Shown here one piece after another: positions 53,015-62,074 of a stretch of DNA of 64,000 bases (position 1 is the first letter of the stretch; each line of letters opens with the position of its first letter). The position numbers were made by a program, and so were the translations under genes. Below the pieces are notes generated by a model. That model saw only the letters and a list, made by a program, of their open reading frames with translations, was not told the origin of the DNA and searched no databases. The DNA lies in the NCBI RefSeq assembly GCF_900128975.1, contig NZ_FQVC01000006.1:124001-188000 (forward strand), given 5' to 3'. The stretch is from Devosia limi DSM 17137 (GTDB lineage Bacteria; Pseudomonadota; Alphaproteobacteria; Rhizobiales; Devosiaceae).

Positions 53015-53927
53015 AGGTCTGCAGCTTTGTAAAGAAATCGGCCATGATAGCGTTGCGGTCGATCCGGTTCACATAGCGCATCAGATGCCGACTGCGATCA
53101 CAGCTCCAGCTGGGAATGTCGGTGAGAATTGGGGTCGGCACCAGCACGCTGGGGCACCAGTCCGGATCAATCAGCCAGGCAATTGCCGCCATGTCCCAGA
53201 TGACCTTGCTCCAGCCAGCCTGGTTGTCTCCCGCATACTCCTTGAACCGCTGCGAGAGGAAGCGACCAATTTCGCCATGCGGCTCTACATAGCGCTCGAT
53301 CTCAGGCACCGTACTCACCAGGTGCGAAACCACACCACGGCAGGGCACGAGAACCAACGGCACGCCGCTGTCGAACAGCACCTGCGCGCCGCCAATATCC
53401 TGCTGCAGGTTGAATTCGTTGGTATCAGCCCATTCCAGTGCATGTCCGCCCAGCCAGACGACGACGATGCGATCGATGATTTCCGGCGCCTTGAGGATAG
53501 CTGATGCCACATTGCTGATGGCGGCAATGGCAATCACATAGAGCGGATCCTCGGGCGTCGAGCGACGCGCTCGCTGCACCAGGTCATCGACGGCATCTGC
53601 GTTTCGCGCAACCTTGGTTGGACCGACGAAATCGGTGACGCCGCGATAGACAAGTCCGTCAGCCGGGCGCCCCAGCCGATCGAGCAGGCGCCCGATCTCC
53701 TGAAAGCTGAGTTCCATGCCGTGGCCCGGGCTATTGGAGCGCGGATTGAGAAATGGTGCTGCATAGATCGCCTCGGTCGCGACGCGATCGGTCGATAGCA
53801 GCATTTGCGTCAGCGCGAACTGATCATCGATTTCGTTGAACGTGTCGGTGTCGAGCACGGCGCGGATCTTGCCGCGCGGCGGTTCCAGCAGCTTCAGCCT
53901 CTGGGCTTCAGTCAGCGTGAAAGCCAT
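53004..53927 (-). CDS. Nucleoside hydrolase (IunH-type)
   Basis: N-ribohydrolase family enzyme of 307 residues that uses bound calcium to cleave an N-glycosidic bond to ribose. The metal-binding Asp cluster is VLDTDTFNEIDDQFAL near 24-39, a variant of the classical DTDPGxDD. Further motifs are IAAISNVASAI near 150 and the family's late Asp in SKVIWDMAAIAWL near 250. There is no signal peptide. It sits between the ribulokinase-like kinase and the FMN reductase genes. In this operon it may release a ribose- or ribitol-type unit from a conjugate; substrate specificity is unknown. Confidence 0.9.
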   Translation of the reverse strand: MAFTLTEAQRLKLLEPPRGKIRAVLDTDTFNEIDDQFALTQMLLSTDRVATEAIYAAPFLNPRSNSPGHGMELSFQEIGRLLDRLGRPADGLVYRGVTDFVGPTKVARNADAVDDLVQRARRSTPEDPLYVIAIAAISNVASAILKAPEIIDRIVVVWLGGHALEWADTNEFNLQQDIGGAQVLFDSGVPLVLVPCRGVVSHLVSTVPEIERYVEPHGEIGRFLSQRFKEYAGDNQAGWSKVIWDMAAIAWLIDPDWCPSVLVPTPILTDIPSWSCDRSRHLMRYVNRIDRNAIMADFFTKLQTFAR

Positions 53928-53970
53928 GTGATGTCCTCTTTCGTTCTACGTTCGGCTATCGTCAAAAGCG

Positions 53971-55575
53971 TTAGTGGTCGCGCATGTCGCGGTAAGCGGC
54001 CTGAAGCTTCAGGAAGGATTGATGCCGGCGTGCATGGATCGCACGCGATGCCGCGTCGGGGGTGATGACGTCTTCGACCTGGGACATGTCGGCCATGACT
54101 GCCTCCAGACTGGAGGCCTGCCCGGACGCGACTGCGGCCAGCATGGCGGAGCCCAGCAACACCGGCTCCTCGGTTTGCACGGTGGCGATGGCGACCCCCG
54201 CTGCATCGGCGAGCATGCGCCGCACCAGGCGGCTTCGCGCCGCGCCGCCACTGACAACCACCGTCGAAATGTCGATAGTCTTGGCGCGGAGGGCATCAAG
54301 GATTTGCCGGAGGCCGTAGCCGATCGATGCCAGACCCGCGAGATAGAGCCGGACCAGGCTGGCTTCGTCGGCTTCAAGACTTAGCCCGGCGATGACGGCT
54401 CTCGCCTGAGGGTCGGCAAGGGGCGCGCGATTGCCCAGAAATTCAGGAACAACATGCAGACCTGCGATCAGGTCTGTCGGGGATCCATCCGCCAGTAGCG
54501 CCTGCGCACGCAGGTCGAGCCAGTGGGTGAGGCCCATGCCGGCCGATTGCGCCTGGCGGAGCCCTTCCGGTGCGTAGGGATGAAGCTGCACCAGGTGGTC
54601 AATGGCGGCTCCGGCGGCCGATTGCCCACCTTCATTGAGCCACAGGCCCGGCAGCAGGGCCGCGTAATATGGTCCCCATATTCCGGGGACGAGAACCGGT
54701 TCACGAGTGACGTTCAGGGTGCAGGCCGAGGTTCCAAAGACATAGGCCAGCCGCTGTTCCAGCGCACCCGGCAGGCCAGCCGCGCCCAATGTCCCGATGG
54801 CACCGGCATGGGCGTCGATGATCCCTGCCGCGACCGGCGTGCCCGCTACCAAGCCGAGGTCGGCTGCTGCCTGCTCGGTCAGGCCAGACGCCAGGCTGGT
54901 GCCGGGGTCGGCGATCTGGCTGCCAATGCGCGCAAAGCCATCGGCCTTGAGATTACCCAGCCCGATCATATCGAAATAGCTCTCATCCCAGGCATTCTCA
55001 TGGGCGAGATAGGTCCATTTGCACGTCACCGTGCAGGTAGAGCGCACGAGGCTTCCGGTGGCCTTCCAGGTCAGGAAGTCGGCAAGATCCATGAGCTGTG
55101 CGGCGCGCTCGATGCTGTCGGGCAGGTGGCGCGCCAGCCACAGGATTTTTGGCGTCTCCATCTCGGGCGAGATGCGGCCGCCGACATAGTCGAGCACGCG
55201 CGCGCCACTGCGGTTGATCTCTTCGGCCTCGGCGGTAGCGCGCTGGTCCATCCACAGGATGATATTGCGATCGTCTTCGCCGGCGGCATTGACCGCAACC
55301 GGCCGCCCATCCCCGTCCAGCACCACCAGCGAGCAAGTCGCGTCAAAACCGATGCCGACCACTGTGTCAGGCGCCACGCCTGCATCAGCCAGCACCGTCC
55401 CCACCGCCGCACAGATGGCCTGCCAGATATCGCGGCTGGACTGCTCGGCATGAAGGGGACGTGGCCGCCATATCTGGATTGGCCGACTGGCCGACGCCAA
55501 GAGCAGGCCAGCGCTGTCGAAGAGCCCTGCCCGTGCCGAGCCGGTGCCAACGTCGATGCCGATAAAATGCGCCAT
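53971..55575 (-). CDS. rbtK: FGGY-family carbohydrate kinase, probably D-ribulokinase
   Basis: Sugar kinase of 534 residues in the FGGY family, closest in pattern to the YDR109C/FGGY D-ribulokinase group. The ATP phosphate loop is GIDVGTGSARAGLFD near 6-20, then GIGFDATCSLVVLD near 96-109, ILWMDQRA near 127-134 and the C-terminal GGAARSRLVRRMLAD adenosine-binding segment near 440. The ATG at 55575 follows AGGA and lies 10 bases after the ribitol dehydrogenase stop; a TTG two codons earlier is also in frame. Phosphorylation of D-ribulose made by the dehydrogenase would feed the pentose phosphate pathway. The gene name rests on this context. Confidence 0.85.
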   Translation of the reverse strand: MAHFIGIDVGTGSARAGLFDSAGLLLASASRPIQIWRPRPLHAEQSSRDIWQAICAAVGTVLADAGVAPDTVVGIGFDATCSLVVLDGDGRPVAVNAAGEDDRNIILWMDQRATAEAEEINRSGARVLDYVGGRISPEMETPKILWLARHLPDSIERAAQLMDLADFLTWKATGSLVRSTCTVTCKWTYLAHENAWDESYFDMIGLGNLKADGFARIGSQIADPGTSLASGLTEQAAADLGLVAGTPVAAGIIDAHAGAIGTLGAAGLPGALEQRLAYVFGTSACTLNVTREPVLVPGIWGPYYAALLPGLWLNEGGQSAAGAAIDHLVQLHPYAPEGLRQAQSAGMGLTHWLDLRAQALLADGSPTDLIAGLHVVPEFLGNRAPLADPQARAVIAGLSLEADEASLVRLYLAGLASIGYGLRQILDALRAKTIDISTVVVSGGAARSRLVRRMLADAAGVAIATVQTEEPVLLGSAMLAAVASGQASSLEAVMADMSQVEDVITPDAASRAIHARRHQSFLKLQAAYRDMRDH

Positions 55576-55585
55576 TGCCAAAATC

Positions 55586-56314
55586 CTAGAGGTCCAGACC
55601 GCGTGGAATGATCACCAGATCGCGGATGGTGACTTTCGGATTGCGCGTCAGCATGAACATCACGGCCTCGGCGACCTCATCGGCCTCCATCAGGCTGCCA
55701 TTGGCGAGCGCTTCCTCGAGCTTGGCCTTGGGCCAATCATCGATCAGTGGTGTTACCACCGGACCGGGCAGGACCGCGCCAACGCGCACGCCCTGCGTCG
55801 CAACCTGCCGGCGCACGGTATGCACGAATGCCTGCACCGCGTGCTTGGAGGCGGTATAGATCGGCTCCCACATGACCGGGACGACACCGGCGACCGACGA
55901 GGTCACGATGATATCGCCGGACCCGTTGGCAATCATGTGCCCGAGCACGGCATGAACCGAGCGAAACACTGCGTTGACGTTGAGGTTGAGCATGCGGTCC
56001 CAGGCGTCGGGATCGCCCTCGGCCACCGGGCCGCCTACATAAGAGCCGGCATTGGCGTGAAAGATGTCCAGGCGATCTGAGTGCTCAAGGATAGCGGGCA
56101 GCATCCTGGCGTGACTCTCGGGCACCAGCAGATCGATCTCGATCGGAAACGCCAACTCGCCCAGTTCGGCGGCGCGTGCTGCAAGCGCCGCGCCGTTTCG
56201 ATCCACCAGGAATGTTTTGACGCCGGCAGCGACGAGATGCTTGGCGCATTCATAGCCAATACCCGAACCTGCCCCGGTGATCGCCGCAGTCTTGCCAGCC
56301 AGTGTCTGTGCCAT
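55586..56314 (-). CDS. rbtD: Ribitol 2-dehydrogenase (SDR family)
   Basis: SDR enzyme of 242 residues that should oxidise ribitol to D-ribulose with NAD. The cofactor site TGAGSGIG is at 13-20, and the active-site YTASK is near 153. From memory it resembles Klebsiella ribitol dehydrogenase very closely over the whole length, with near-identical stretches such as [35 protein letters not shown] and DDWPKAK. It is 10 bases before the kinase gene and 15 bases after the ATPase gene. This is the best evidence for the substrate class of the operon; another pentitol cannot be excluded. Confidence 0.88.
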   Translation of the reverse strand: MAQTLAGKTAAITGAGSGIGYECAKHLVAAGVKTFLVDRNGAALAARAAELGELAFPIEIDLLVPESHARMLPAILEHSDRLDIFHANAGSYVGGPVAEGDPDAWDRMLNLNVNAVFRSVHAVLGHMIANGSGDIIVTSSVAGVVPVMWEPIYTASKHAVQAFVHTVRRQVATQGVRVGAVLPGPVVTPLIDDWPKAKLEEALANGSLMEADEVAEAVMFMLTRNPKVTIRDLVIIPRGLDL

Positions 56315-56329
56315 AGTCTTGTTTCAGTC

Positions 56330-57400
56330 CTAGTTTTCTAAGTCGCTGGCCGGGAAGAGGCGAACATCGGTATCGGCGAAGGAGAATGAGACATTGGCAT
56401 CGAGTGCCTGCTCGACATCGCCCGGCAAGACCGCCAGAAGCGACGAGCCATCGGCCAGCCGGATGCTGATCACCGTCTCCGGGCCCATGCGTTCGACCAG
56501 CGTCACCGTCCCGCTTACCTGATGTTGCCCGGGATTGAGGGTCAGCGTCTGCGGACGCACGCCAAGCAGCGCCTTGCCAGGCGCCGTAACCCGGCCAGCC
56601 GGAACGACGAGGTGTTCGAGGCCGGGCTGGGCAAGGCGCGCCTTGCCGTCTTCGACGGATGTCACATCCACCTTCAGCAGGTTCATTCTGGGTGAGCCGA
56701 TGAACCCGGCGACGAAGGCGTTGCAAGGATTGCGGTAGAGCTCCATCGGCGCGCCGACCTGCTGGACGACGCCGCCCTTGAGCACGACGATCTTGTCGGC
56801 CAGGGTCATGGCCTCCACCTGATCGTGCGTGACGTAGATCATCGTCGCCGCCAGATCCCGGTGCAGCTTGGCGATCTCGGTGCGCGTCTCCATGCGCAGC
56901 GCGGCGTCCAGGTTGGAGAGCGGCTCATCGAACAGGAAGATCGAGGGCTCCCGGACGATGGCCCGGCCGATGGCAACACGCTGCCTTTGCCCGCCAGAGA
57001 GCTGGCTCGGCTTACGGTCCAGCAGGTGTTCCAGCTTGAGGATGGTCGCAGCCTGCAGGACGCTCCTGTCGATCTCCGCCTTGGGCGTCTTCCGCAGGGA
57101 GAGACTGAACCCCATATTCTCGGCCACGGTCAGGTGCGGGTAGAGCGCATAGGACTGGAAGACCATGGCAATGCCACGGTCACGCGACGGCACGTCATTG
57201 CTGACCCTGCCATCGATCTCCAGCTGGCCGCCGGAAATTTCTTCCAGCCCGGCAATCAGGCGCAGAAGCGTGGATTTACCGCAACCCGACGGGCCGACAA
57301 AAACCACGAACTCGCCATCCTCGATATCGAGGTCCACACCCTTGATGACTTCGACCCCGCCGAAGTCCTTCTTTACGCCGCTCAGTTTCAATCGAGCCAT
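56330..57400 (-). CDS. Polyol/sugar ABC transporter ATP-binding protein (MalK/UgpC type)
   Basis: ATPase of 356 residues with Walker A GPSGCGKST near 36-44, signature LSGGQRQR near 134-141 and Walker B FLFDEP near 156-161, plus the C-terminal TOBE domain (VRPQTLTLNPGQHQVSG). Two adjacent ATG codons (57403 and 57400) follow GGAGAGA; the second gives better spacing. It is 67 bases after the FAD oxidoreductase gene. It powers the importer whose permeases and binding protein lie upstream on the strand. Confidence 0.95.
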   Translation of the reverse strand: MARLKLSGVKKDFGGVEVIKGVDLDIEDGEFVVFVGPSGCGKSTLLRLIAGLEEISGGQLEIDGRVSNDVPSRDRGIAMVFQSYALYPHLTVAENMGFSLSLRKTPKAEIDRSVLQAATILKLEHLLDRKPSQLSGGQRQRVAIGRAIVREPSIFLFDEPLSNLDAALRMETRTEIAKLHRDLAATMIYVTHDQVEAMTLADKIVVLKGGVVQQVGAPMELYRNPCNAFVAGFIGSPRMNLLKVDVTSVEDGKARLAQPGLEHLVVPAGRVTAPGKALLGVRPQTLTLNPGQHQVSGTVTLVERMGPETVISIRLADGSSLLAVLPGDVEQALDANVSFSFADTDVRLFPASDLEN

Positions 57401-57467
57401 CATTCTCTCCATGTCGCATAGAGGCAACCTGCATCGCTGCAGGCCGCAATGCCTACGCGGCTATGTC

Positions 57468-58904
57468 TCAGGCCGGGACCGAGACGTCTTCGGTTTCGGG
57501 CGTCAGCCGCTCACCTTCCAGGCCGCGCAGATAGGCGCCGTTGTCGAGCAGCTTGCGGCGCAGGGCGTGGATATCGACCTCCGATGGCAGGATGCCCTCG
57601 GTCACGGCAAGGCCAGCGGCGCGGCCGGCAGCTTCGCCCATGGCCATGCAGGTCGCCATGACGCGGATCGCGCCCATGGCTTCGTGCGTCGCCGAGATCG
57701 ACCGGCCGGCAACGATGAGGTTTTCGATATTGGCCGGCAGCAGCGAGCGGTAGGGAATGTCGTAGCAATCGCCGCACCAGATCAGCGTGCATCCCTCGTC
57801 GCCAGGGCGATGGATATCGATCGGATAGGAGGCCACCGCGATGGCGTCCTCAAAATGCCGGCAGCCCAGCACGTCCTGCTCGTTCATCGTGTAGCGGCCG
57901 ACAATGCGGCGGGTTTCCCGAATGCCCAGAAACGGCGCAGTCTTGGTGAAATGAGCCTCTTCAAAACCGGGTACGTAATTGACAAGATATTCGACAATGT
58001 CATCGATCTGGCGCCGCGCGACGATCTCGCCATTGGTCAGCGAGCGGGCATCGGTGCCATCCGTCCCGGTGACCCGAGTCATGTTGATCCACACCTCGCC
58101 CTTTTTCAGGCCGGTGATGATGATCGTCCGCTCATTGGGGATTTCGAGATTGCGTTCGGTCCGCGCCCTGGCAATCAGCTCGCGCAGGCCGACAACGATG
58201 AACTGGTGGTTCTGGCCGAAATATTCAGCCGGAATGAAGTCGGTCAGATAGGTGCGCTTCTCGACCGCAATCGACGTCCGCAGCTTTTCGGTGTCGACAT
58301 TGGACAGGCAGAACATCAGGGTCGGTGGCTGCATGCCGCCATGTTCATTGCCCTTTTCGGTGGCGACGCCGGCGCGGTAGGCGACATCGGCATCGCCGGT
58401 GCAGTCGATCACCACCTTGGCCACCACGACGCTGCGGCCGCTCTTGCTTTCGGTGATCACGCCACGAATGGCCGAGCCGTCATCGCTCATGATGACGCCA
58501 GCGACGAAGGTATAGAACACGACGTCGACACCGGCCTCGGTGAGCATTTCGAGGCCCACGGTCTTGACCGCCTCGGGCTCGACCAGGGTGATGCCCATAT
58601 GCAATGGGCAAGGACGGTGCTCGGAAGCGGCATCCCGAACCTTCAGGCGATCGATGAACTTCTGCGGCAGGCCATAGATGACCTGATTGCCCTTCTGGCC
58701 CAGGAAACCCAGCACCGGCAGGCCGATGGTCATGTTGCCGCCGACAAAACTGCGGCTTTCAAGCAGGCCGACCTTGAGGCCGTCTTCGGCCGCAGCCAGA
58801 GCCGCCGTCAGACCAGCGGGGCCACCGCCCACAACGAGAACATCGTATTCAGCGCTGACTTCGAGTTCGCGGGCGGGTTCGGTAAAGGTCTGGGGGGTGT
58901 CCAT
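57468..58904 (-). CDS. FAD-dependent oxidoreductase
   Basis: Flavoprotein of 478 residues. The dinucleotide-binding motif VLVVGGGPAGLTAAL is at about 22-36 and the second FAD motif VVIDCTGDADVAYRAG near 160-175. The pattern fits the FAD-dependent oxidoreductase group PF12831 found in many rhizobial transporter operons. There is no signal peptide. It may oxidise the imported polyol derivative or open a conjugate. Its presence, together with an FMN reductase and a nucleoside hydrolase, is more than plain ribitol use needs. Confidence 0.85.
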   Translation of the reverse strand: MDTPQTFTEPARELEVSAEYDVLVVGGGPAGLTAALAAAEDGLKVGLLESRSFVGGNMTIGLPVLGFLGQKGNQVIYGLPQKFIDRLKVRDAASEHRPCPLHMGITLVEPEAVKTVGLEMLTEAGVDVVFYTFVAGVIMSDDGSAIRGVITESKSGRSVVVAKVVIDCTGDADVAYRAGVATEKGNEHGGMQPPTLMFCLSNVDTEKLRTSIAVEKRTYLTDFIPAEYFGQNHQFIVVGLRELIARARTERNLEIPNERTIIITGLKKGEVWINMTRVTGTDGTDARSLTNGEIVARRQIDDIVEYLVNYVPGFEEAHFTKTAPFLGIRETRRIVGRYTMNEQDVLGCRHFEDAIAVASYPIDIHRPGDEGCTLIWCGDCYDIPYRSLLPANIENLIVAGRSISATHEAMGAIRVMATCMAMGEAAGRAAGLAVTEGILPSEVDIHALRRKLLDNGAYLRGLEGERLTPETEDVSVPA

Positions 58905-58953
58905 GATCTGGATCCTGGGTGCGTGAGCTTAAGACTGGGGTGAAGACGATGGG

Positions 58954-58981
58954 ATGAGGGACGGCCGGTGCCGCCCCTCAT
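58954..58981 (-). other. Hairpin after the polyol-binding protein gene
   Basis: ATGAGGG (58954-58960) pairs with CCCTCAT (58975-58981), with an inner CGGC/GCCG stem. It lies just after the binding-protein stop at 58990. It has no T tract and probably stabilises the upstream message. Confidence 0.6.
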
Positions 58982-58989
58982 GGAGGTGG

Positions 58990-60273
58990 TTACGCCGGCA
59001 GCAGCGGCTGGATGCGCGTCTGCATGGCAGCGACTGCGTCCTGGGGCGATTTGCGCCCCAGCACGGCGAGCTGGACTTCCTCGATGAAGATCTGCTGGGC
59101 GCGGGCGGCCTCGGCGAAGGGCGGGAAGGCACCACGCGCATTGGACAACACCTGGGACTCGATCTCAGCCAGCGCATTCTTGGCAGTCAGTTCCGGCTCA
59201 AGGAAGGTCGACACGCGTGCCGGCCCATTGCCATTGAGCGCCATGCCCAGGGTGTTCTTCTTGGAGGAAACTTCCTTGATGAACTGCCAGGCCAGATCCT
59301 TGTCGACCGCGTTGGCCGGGATGGTCATTGCCCAGGCTTCGACCACTGCCGACATTTCGGCCTTGCCCTTGAGCGTTTCGGAGATGGGGAAGCCGATGGC
59401 CTTGATCTTGCCGGCATAGTTGGAGACTGCGGGGTCATTGAGCTGGGCTGCGCGGGCGAAGGGCAGCACGCAGAAGGCGGCGCGACCCTGCTGCATCCAG
59501 GTCAGCAGCTCCTCGCCCTTATTGGTCGCATAGGAGCGGGGTAGCGCCCCTTTCTGGAACATGTCAGCCAGCACTGTCAGGGCCGACTCCATCGCCGCCG
59601 GATCGGGCAGCAGCTCGAAGTCGCTATTGATGAAATCGCCGCCAAAGGCGCGCGCAAACATCACCGGGAACACCGCCAGATCCGAAGCCAGGATCATGCC
59701 GGTGGCCTTGCCGTGTTCGCTGATGGCGATCGTCTGTGCGACCAGTTCCTCAAGCGTCGTCGGGGGCGCGTCAAATCCAGCTTCGGCCAGCAATTCCTCG
59801 TTGTAGAACAGGCCCTGCGTCGCCGTGCGGACCGGGATGCCGATGAGACGGCCGTCGATGGTCATGCCGCGCACCAGGCCGGCGGCGATATCGTCAAACG
59901 CCTCGATCGGGTCCTTGTCCTGATATTCCTGCAGTGACTCGAACAGCTTGGCATTGTCGCTGGTGGGACGATTGTCGACCATGTAGCCGACCGAAAAATC
60001 GGTCTGCGCCAGGCTGGCTTCACGGAAGAGCCGATCCATCAGGGGATTGGAGTCGAGTGTGGTGAACACCACATCGGTATCGTGGTCCTGCTTCCAGTCG
60101 GCCAACAGGTCTTTGTCCCCTTCGCCCAGCGAGGTCTGATGTACCCGGTGGCTCAGCACCTGCAGGGTCTTGGATTGGGCAAAGCTGGGCCCGGCTGCCA
60201 TCAAGGCGATACCGCCGGCCACTGTGCCCAGGAAATGACGCCGCGTGAGACGGAATGCGTTGGATTCAGACAT
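58990..60273 (-). CDS. Sugar/polyol-binding protein of ABC transporter, Tat-exported
   Basis: Periplasmic SBP family 1 protein of 427 residues. The N-terminus RLTRRHFLGTVAGGIALMAAG carries the twin-arginine pattern at residues 11-12, so export by the Tat system is likely, unlike the Sec signals of the other binding proteins here. The mature part starts KTLQVLSHRVHQTSLGEG. A strong GGGAGGAAACT ribosome site precedes the ATG. It is 57 bases after the second permease gene. The ligand is inferred to be ribitol or a related polyol or conjugate. Confidence 0.92.
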   Translation of the reverse strand: MSESNAFRLTRRHFLGTVAGGIALMAAGPSFAQSKTLQVLSHRVHQTSLGEGDKDLLADWKQDHDTDVVFTTLDSNPLMDRLFREASLAQTDFSVGYMVDNRPTSDNAKLFESLQEYQDKDPIEAFDDIAAGLVRGMTIDGRLIGIPVRTATQGLFYNEELLAEAGFDAPPTTLEELVAQTIAISEHGKATGMILASDLAVFPVMFARAFGGDFINSDFELLPDPAAMESALTVLADMFQKGALPRSYATNKGEELLTWMQQGRAAFCVLPFARAAQLNDPAVSNYAGKIKAIGFPISETLKGKAEMSAVVEAWAMTIPANAVDKDLAWQFIKEVSSKKNTLGMALNGNGPARVSTFLEPELTAKNALAEIESQVLSNARGAFPPFAEAARAQQIFIEEVQLAVLGRKSPQDAVAAMQTRIQPLLPA

Positions 60274-60330
60274 AGTTTCCTCCCATGGAATTTTGACTTC
60301 AGTTCAGCCTGACTGGCGCCAGGTATTGGA

Positions 60331-61164
60331 TCAGCCCTTCGTCGCTCCGGCCGTCAGGCCCGCCACCAGGTAGCGGTTCATCAGCATGACGAAGATCAGG
60401 ACGGGCAGCAGCTGGATGGTCGAAGCGGCAAACAGCACACCCCAATCCACCCCTTCGATCGAACCAATCATCTCGGAGATCACCAGCGGCGCGGTCTTGG
60501 CCTTGGTGCTGGTAAAGATGAAGGCGAAGAGAAATTCGTTCCAGGCGAACACCACCACGAACACCGCAACGGCGATGATGCCGGGCGCCGCGAGGGGCAT
60601 GATGATCCGCCACAGAATGACCGGTAGCGTCGCCCCGTCCATCGAGGCGGCCTCATCCAGTTCGCGCGGTATCTGGTCGACAAAAGTGCGCATCAACACC
60701 GTACCGAGCGAGACGAAGAAGGTGGCGTAGAGCACCGACAGAATGAAGTGGGTGTCGGCCAGGCCCAGATTGTTGACGATCGGAAACAACGGCAGCGTGA
60801 CGACAATCGGCGGGATAAGCCGGATGGCGATCAGCGACAGCAGTGACGCCCCCAGCCAGCGGCTGGAATAGCGCGAATAGACGTAGCCAGCGCAGGTTGA
60901 AGCCACCACCGCCAGCGCCGCGGCACCAATGGTGACGATGGTCGAGTTCAGCAGCCCGTGGAAGAACACGGCCCAACGCTGCCACAGGGTGATGTAGTGG
61001 TCGAAGGTCGGCTCAAACAGCCATTGCGGCGGGACGGCGAAGATCTCGCGGCCCGGCTTGAACGACGATGTGATGATGAAAACGATTGGAAACAGGGACC
61101 ACACCAGCAGCAACAGCACTGCCAGGGTTTTGCCCGCATTGACGAGGATCCGTTCAGCCCGCAT
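60331..61164 (-). CDS. Carbohydrate ABC transporter permease (MalG type)
   Basis: Inner-membrane permease of 277 residues with six helices. The EAA loop reads IPRELDEAASMDGATLPVIL, then RIIMPLAAPGI. The ATG at 61164 overlaps the end of the partner permease gene by 11 bases; the open frame to 61257 is read-through. Partner of the product of 61154-62026. Confidence 0.94.
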   Translation of the reverse strand: MRAERILVNAGKTLAVLLLLVWSLFPIVFIITSSFKPGREIFAVPPQWLFEPTFDHYITLWQRWAVFFHGLLNSTIVTIGAAALAVVASTCAGYVYSRYSSRWLGASLLSLIAIRLIPPIVVTLPLFPIVNNLGLADTHFILSVLYATFFVSLGTVLMRTFVDQIPRELDEAASMDGATLPVILWRIIMPLAAPGIIAVAVFVVVFAWNEFLFAFIFTSTKAKTAPLVISEMIGSIEGVDWGVLFAASTIQLLPVLIFVMLMNRYLVAGLTAGATKG

Positions 61165-62026
61165 TTCGCACCTGCCGACGAAGAAGGTAGATGTAGCCCG
61201 ATGCCAACAGCATCGAGACGATGACCATGATCCAGGCGGTCGCGGCCGCCGGACCAAAGGCGCTGAAGGTGAAGGCTTCCTGGTAGAGATAGACAGCGAC
61301 CACCTCGGTGGTCCGCGCCGGTCCGCCGCCGGTCAGCAGCCAGACTTCGGAAAACAGCCGGAAGGCGAAAATGTAGCGGAACAGCAGCGCGACCAGGATG
61401 GCCGGTCCAAGCAGAGGCATGGTGACCCGGCGGAAACTCTGCAGCGGCGTCGCGCCGTCAATACGGGCGGCCTCGTAGAGATCGGACGGCAAGGCCAGGC
61501 GCGCGGCGTAGATGATGACGAAGGTAAAGGGCAGATGCATCCAGATCGTCAGGATGGCGATCATGATCATCGCGTGCGACGGCTCATAGGACCACTCCAG
61601 CAGCGGCAGGTGTAGCGCCGTCAGCAGGTTGGAGACCGGCCCCACATCAGGATCGAACAGAAACCGCCACATGGCGACGCCGACGACTTCTGAAACAGCG
61701 TAAGGCGCCAGGACCGCCACAAAGAGAATGCGGCGAAACCACAGGCCAGAGTTGAACAGCAGCGCCATGCCGAGCGCGATCAGCATCTCCAGATGCACGG
61801 CAACGACGACGAGGACGACGGTGTTCCACAGCGCATTGTGAAAGCCCGGATCGGTCAGCACCCGGACATAGTTTTCCCAGCCAACGAAGCTGGCGCTTTG
61901 CCCGAACGTGGATGTGTGGAAACTCAGCCAGATCACGTAGACCGACGGGATGACGATCACGCTGAGCAACAGCAGCTGTACCGGGGCCAGCAGCGGCACC
62001 ATCTGCCACATTCGAGAAGTCTTCAT
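61154..62026 (-). CDS. Sugar ABC transporter permease (MalF type)
   Basis: Inner-membrane permease of 290 residues with six helices, the first near 10-32. The EAA loop includes DLYEAARIDGATPLQSFRRV and MPLLGPAIL. GGAGGAAAG precedes the ATG. It follows the LacI-type repressor gene by 48 bases, so the repressor is probably co-transcribed with the importer. Confidence 0.94.
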   Translation of the reverse strand: MKTSRMWQMVPLLAPVQLLLLSVIVIPSVYVIWLSFHTSTFGQSASFVGWENYVRVLTDPGFHNALWNTVVLVVVAVHLEMLIALGMALLFNSGLWFRRILFVAVLAPYAVSEVVGVAMWRFLFDPDVGPVSNLLTALHLPLLEWSYEPSHAMIMIAILTIWMHLPFTFVIIYAARLALPSDLYEAARIDGATPLQSFRRVTMPLLGPAILVALLFRYIFAFRLFSEVWLLTGGGPARTTEVVAVYLYQEAFTFSAFGPAAATAWIMVIVSMLLASGYIYLLRRQVRNAG

Positions 62027-62074
62027 TCTTTCCTCCGACCGCCTGCTCCCACAGGCGGCAAATACGTCACGTCG

